Part shown: in pieces, positions 62,660 through 64,000 of the stretch
How the letters are laid out: every line of letters starts with the position of its first letter
Position numbering within the stretch: the stretch's first letter is position 1
NCBI RefSeq assembly: GCF_020010905.1
Contig: NZ_JAGJBY010000002.1
Coordinates: forward strand, 3,906,001-3,970,000
Reading direction: 5' to 3'
Source of the DNA: Streptomyces acidiscabies
Lineage (GTDB): Bacteria; Actinomycetota; Actinomycetes; Streptomycetales; Streptomycetaceae
DNA: 64,000 nucleotides
Position numbers and translations under genes: made by a program
The notes under the pieces: generated by a model
Databases searched by the model: none
Told to the model about the DNA's origin: nothing
Seen by the model: the letters and a program-made list of their open reading frames with translations, nothing else

Positions 62660-63570
62660 CGTTATCCCCGACGTCCCCGAACCCCGAGGAACCCGCCGCC
62701 CGGCCCGTACGCCGGCGCGGCCGGCCCCCGGAGGCGATCGAACCGCAGATCGGCCCCACCCACCGCGCGTGGCTGGAACCCGTCCGCACCCGCCTGTTCG
62801 CCAGCGGCCTCACCCTGGACGAACTCGTCGGCCGCTCCGGCTACTCGAAGACCCGCATCTCCGAACTCCTGCGCGGCAAGGGCTACTACCCCGGCTGGGC
62901 CATCACCTACAGCGTCGTCCGCGCTCTCGACATCCCCGTCCGGCCGGTGCACCGCCTGTGGACGTCCGCCGCGCACGAGGCCCGCAAGAGCCCCGGCTGG
63001 ATCGAGCACCGCGTCGACGACGCCCGGCCCCCCGACAGCGAGGTCCCGCCGGTCGCGCACCGCGGCTTCACCGAGGCGATGGCCCACCCGTACACCGCGT
63101 ACGCGCACGCCTTCCTCCAGTCCGAGCAGCGCGCCCGCACCACCGTCGGCGAGGTCTTCGACATCCTCTGGCTCACCTGGGACCAGGCCGTTGCCGCCCC
63201 CGACACGCGCCGGTACGCCTGGCACCTGCTGCGCGGCCGGGTCCTGCACCGCGCCCACCGCAGGCCCGACGGCCGCCCCGACCTGCGCGCCGCCGCCTTC
63301 GCGACCGAGGCCCAGGCCCGCATCCACGACCTCGGCGAACGCTTCGCCCACATCGAGCGGTTCACCCGCTTCTTCGACGCCGTCGCCGCCCTCCCCGAGG
63401 ACCAGCGGGACGTCGTCGTCCTGCGCTACCTCTGCGGCATCGACCCGCACGCCGTGCCCGGCGTCCTCGGCCTGTCCCCGGCCATCACCCACACCCTGGA
63501 CCACCACGCCCGAGGCGCGCTGGAGGTCCAGGTCCCCCACCTCGACGAACCGGGAGCGACCACCCCGTGA
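62656..63570 (+). CDS. HTH protein with sigma-region-4-like C-terminus
   Basis: A 304-residue protein. Residues ~40-100 form an XRE-like helix-turn-helix (LDELVGRSGYSKTRISELLR). Residues ~235-290 read FFDAVAALPEDQRDVVVLRY and then VLGLSPAITHTL, the pattern of sigma-70 region 4. No region 2 is present, so it is not a complete sigma factor. It may bind DNA through both ends. ATG 62656 overlaps the stop of an eight-codon minicistron, and the gene's own stop overlaps the next start (GTGA). Confidence 0.8.
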   Translation: MTLSPTSPNPEEPAARPVRRRGRPPEAIEPQIGPTHRAWLEPVRTRLFASGLTLDELVGRSGYSKTRISELLRGKGYYPGWAITYSVVRALDIPVRPVHRLWTSAAHEARKSPGWIEHRVDDARPPDSEVPPVAHRGFTEAMAHPYTAYAHAFLQSEQRARTTVGEVFDILWLTWDQAVAAPDTRRYAWHLLRGRVLHRAHRRPDGRPDLRAAAFATEAQARIHDLGERFAHIERFTRFFDAVAALPEDQRDVVVLRYLCGIDPHAVPGVLGLSPAITHTLDHHARGALEVQVPHLDEPGATTP

Positions 63571-64000
63571 CGACCGCCATCGACGACCTCCTCGTCCAGT
63601 CCCTGCTGCTGCGCGACCCCCGCGTCCCCAGCGACGTCGTCCCCTACGAGGAGGAGTACGACGACGAGGCGCCCGCCGCCGGCATCCCCGGCGACCCCTG
63701 CGCCGCCCGCTCCCTCGACGCGCTGTGCGAGGCCGCCCTCCTGCACTGCACCCCCGACCGGCTCGCCGACTTCGTCACCGACCAGCTCCCCGAGCCGCCC
63801 GTCGCCTGGACCCTCGGCTGCGCCCTGCACCTCGCCGGGCTCCAGAGCGGCGCCCGCTTCTGGTGGCAGTACGCGGCCGGCGCCGGGGACCGGGCCGCCG
63901 CCTACAGCCTCCACCTGCACCACCTCGCGCAGGGCGACCCGCACGCCGCCGCGCTCTGGCGCGCCCAGGCCAGCGCCGAGGACGACTTCATCGGCACCGA
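63567..64000 (+). CDS. Hypothetical protein coupled to the HTH/sigma-like regulator (partial)
   Basis: GTG 63567 overlaps the regulator stop. About 144 codons are visible and the gene runs off the window. The start VTTAIDDLLVQSLLLRDPRV is followed by an acidic stretch (EEEYDDEAPAAG) and Ala/Leu-rich helices (GCALHLAGLQSGARFWWQYA, then GDPHAAALW) that look like Sel1/TPR-type helical repeats. A helical-repeat protein coupled to an HTH regulator is a common Streptomyces pair. Its function is unknown. Confidence 0.75.
   Translation, partial: MTTAIDDLLVQSLLLRDPRVPSDVVPYEEEYDDEAPAAGIPGDPCAARSLDALCEAALLHCTPDRLADFVTDQLPEPPVAWTLGCALHLAGLQSGARFWWQYAAGAGDRAAAYSLHLHHLAQGDPHAAALWRAQASAEDDFIGT

Noticed and set aside
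1..64000. tRNA, rRNA or CRISPR arrays
   Set aside because: No cloverleaf, rRNA-like stretch or regularly spaced repeat was seen on either strand.

Overview
The window is high-GC actinobacterial DNA, almost certainly from a Streptomyces chromosome. The evidence is the GC-rich third codon positions, the frequent GTG/TTG starts with 4-bp stop/start overlaps, a complete coelichelin siderophore locus in the known cchA-K order, DmdR/IdeR-type iron boxes, a common Streptomyces intergenic repeat near 13.77 kb, and Streptomyces-type helix-turn-helix regulators.

Layout. (1) 1-4.9 kb, mostly minus strand: the end of a peptide ABC transporter operon (partial DppC, DppB, DppA) preceded by a 38-residue leader peptide, then a conserved hypothetical gene and a membrane-anchored PP2C/SpoIIE-type phosphatase. 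(2) 5.0-28.0 kb: the coelichelin cluster. cchA (formyltransferase) diverges from cchB (ornithine N-hydroxylase); then come cchC/D/E/F (ferric-siderophore import), cchG and cchI (heterodimeric exporter), cchH (trimodular NRPS, A-T-E-C-A-T-E-C-A-T, specificity codes matching formyl-hydroxyornithine, threonine and hydroxyornithine), cchJ (esterase) and cchK (MbtH-like). Seven good iron boxes sit at the promoters. (3) 28.0-29.6 kb: two further iron-box genes, an ArgA-like N-acetylglutamate synthase and an ArgB-like N-acetylglutamate kinase. They catalyse the first two steps to ornithine, the amino acid that coelichelin consumes. (4) 29.6-34.1 kb: an unassigned mini-cluster of a DegT/DnrJ aminotransferase, a three-His-box desaturase/hydroxylase, an FAD/NAD(P)-binding protein and an SSAT-like acetyltransferase.

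(5) 34.2-45.5 kb: a decaying accessory region. It holds remnants of NadC, a PhzF-like protein and a second HxlR regulator; an intact HxlR regulator with matching operators and a carboxymuconolactone-decarboxylase-like target; a TetR/aldo-keto reductase pair that has lost both 5' ends; a CaiB-type CoA-transferase that appears internally shortened; a P450; and an AdhE with two deletions and a frameshift.

(6) 45.5-62 kb: a DUF11-like secreted protein, then a tightly coupled minus-strand operon. Upstream to downstream it encodes an AT-ACP protein, an 1844-residue PKS (FabL-like enoyl reductase, KS, KS-like domain without cysteine, KR, DH), a glutaminase with the architecture of animal kidney-type glutaminase, a voltage-gated cation channel, an MFS transporter, a histidine phosphatase and a GT4 glycosyltransferase. 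A 1462-bp ISAs1-family insertion sequence with a perfect 10-bp target duplication sits inside the first codons of the AT-ACP gene. A divergent HTH/TPR regulator lies on the far side. A tandem GTTCAAC motif occurs upstream of this operon and of the CoA-transferase/P450/AdhE genes, with a half-match before the desaturase. (7) 62-64 kb: a candidate small ORF, an HTH protein with a sigma-region-4-like C-terminus, and a partial coupled gene.

The most unusual system is the 46.5-60.5 kb polyketide-glutaminase-channel operon. I do not recognise it as a described pathway, and it appears to have been interrupted by the insertion sequence.
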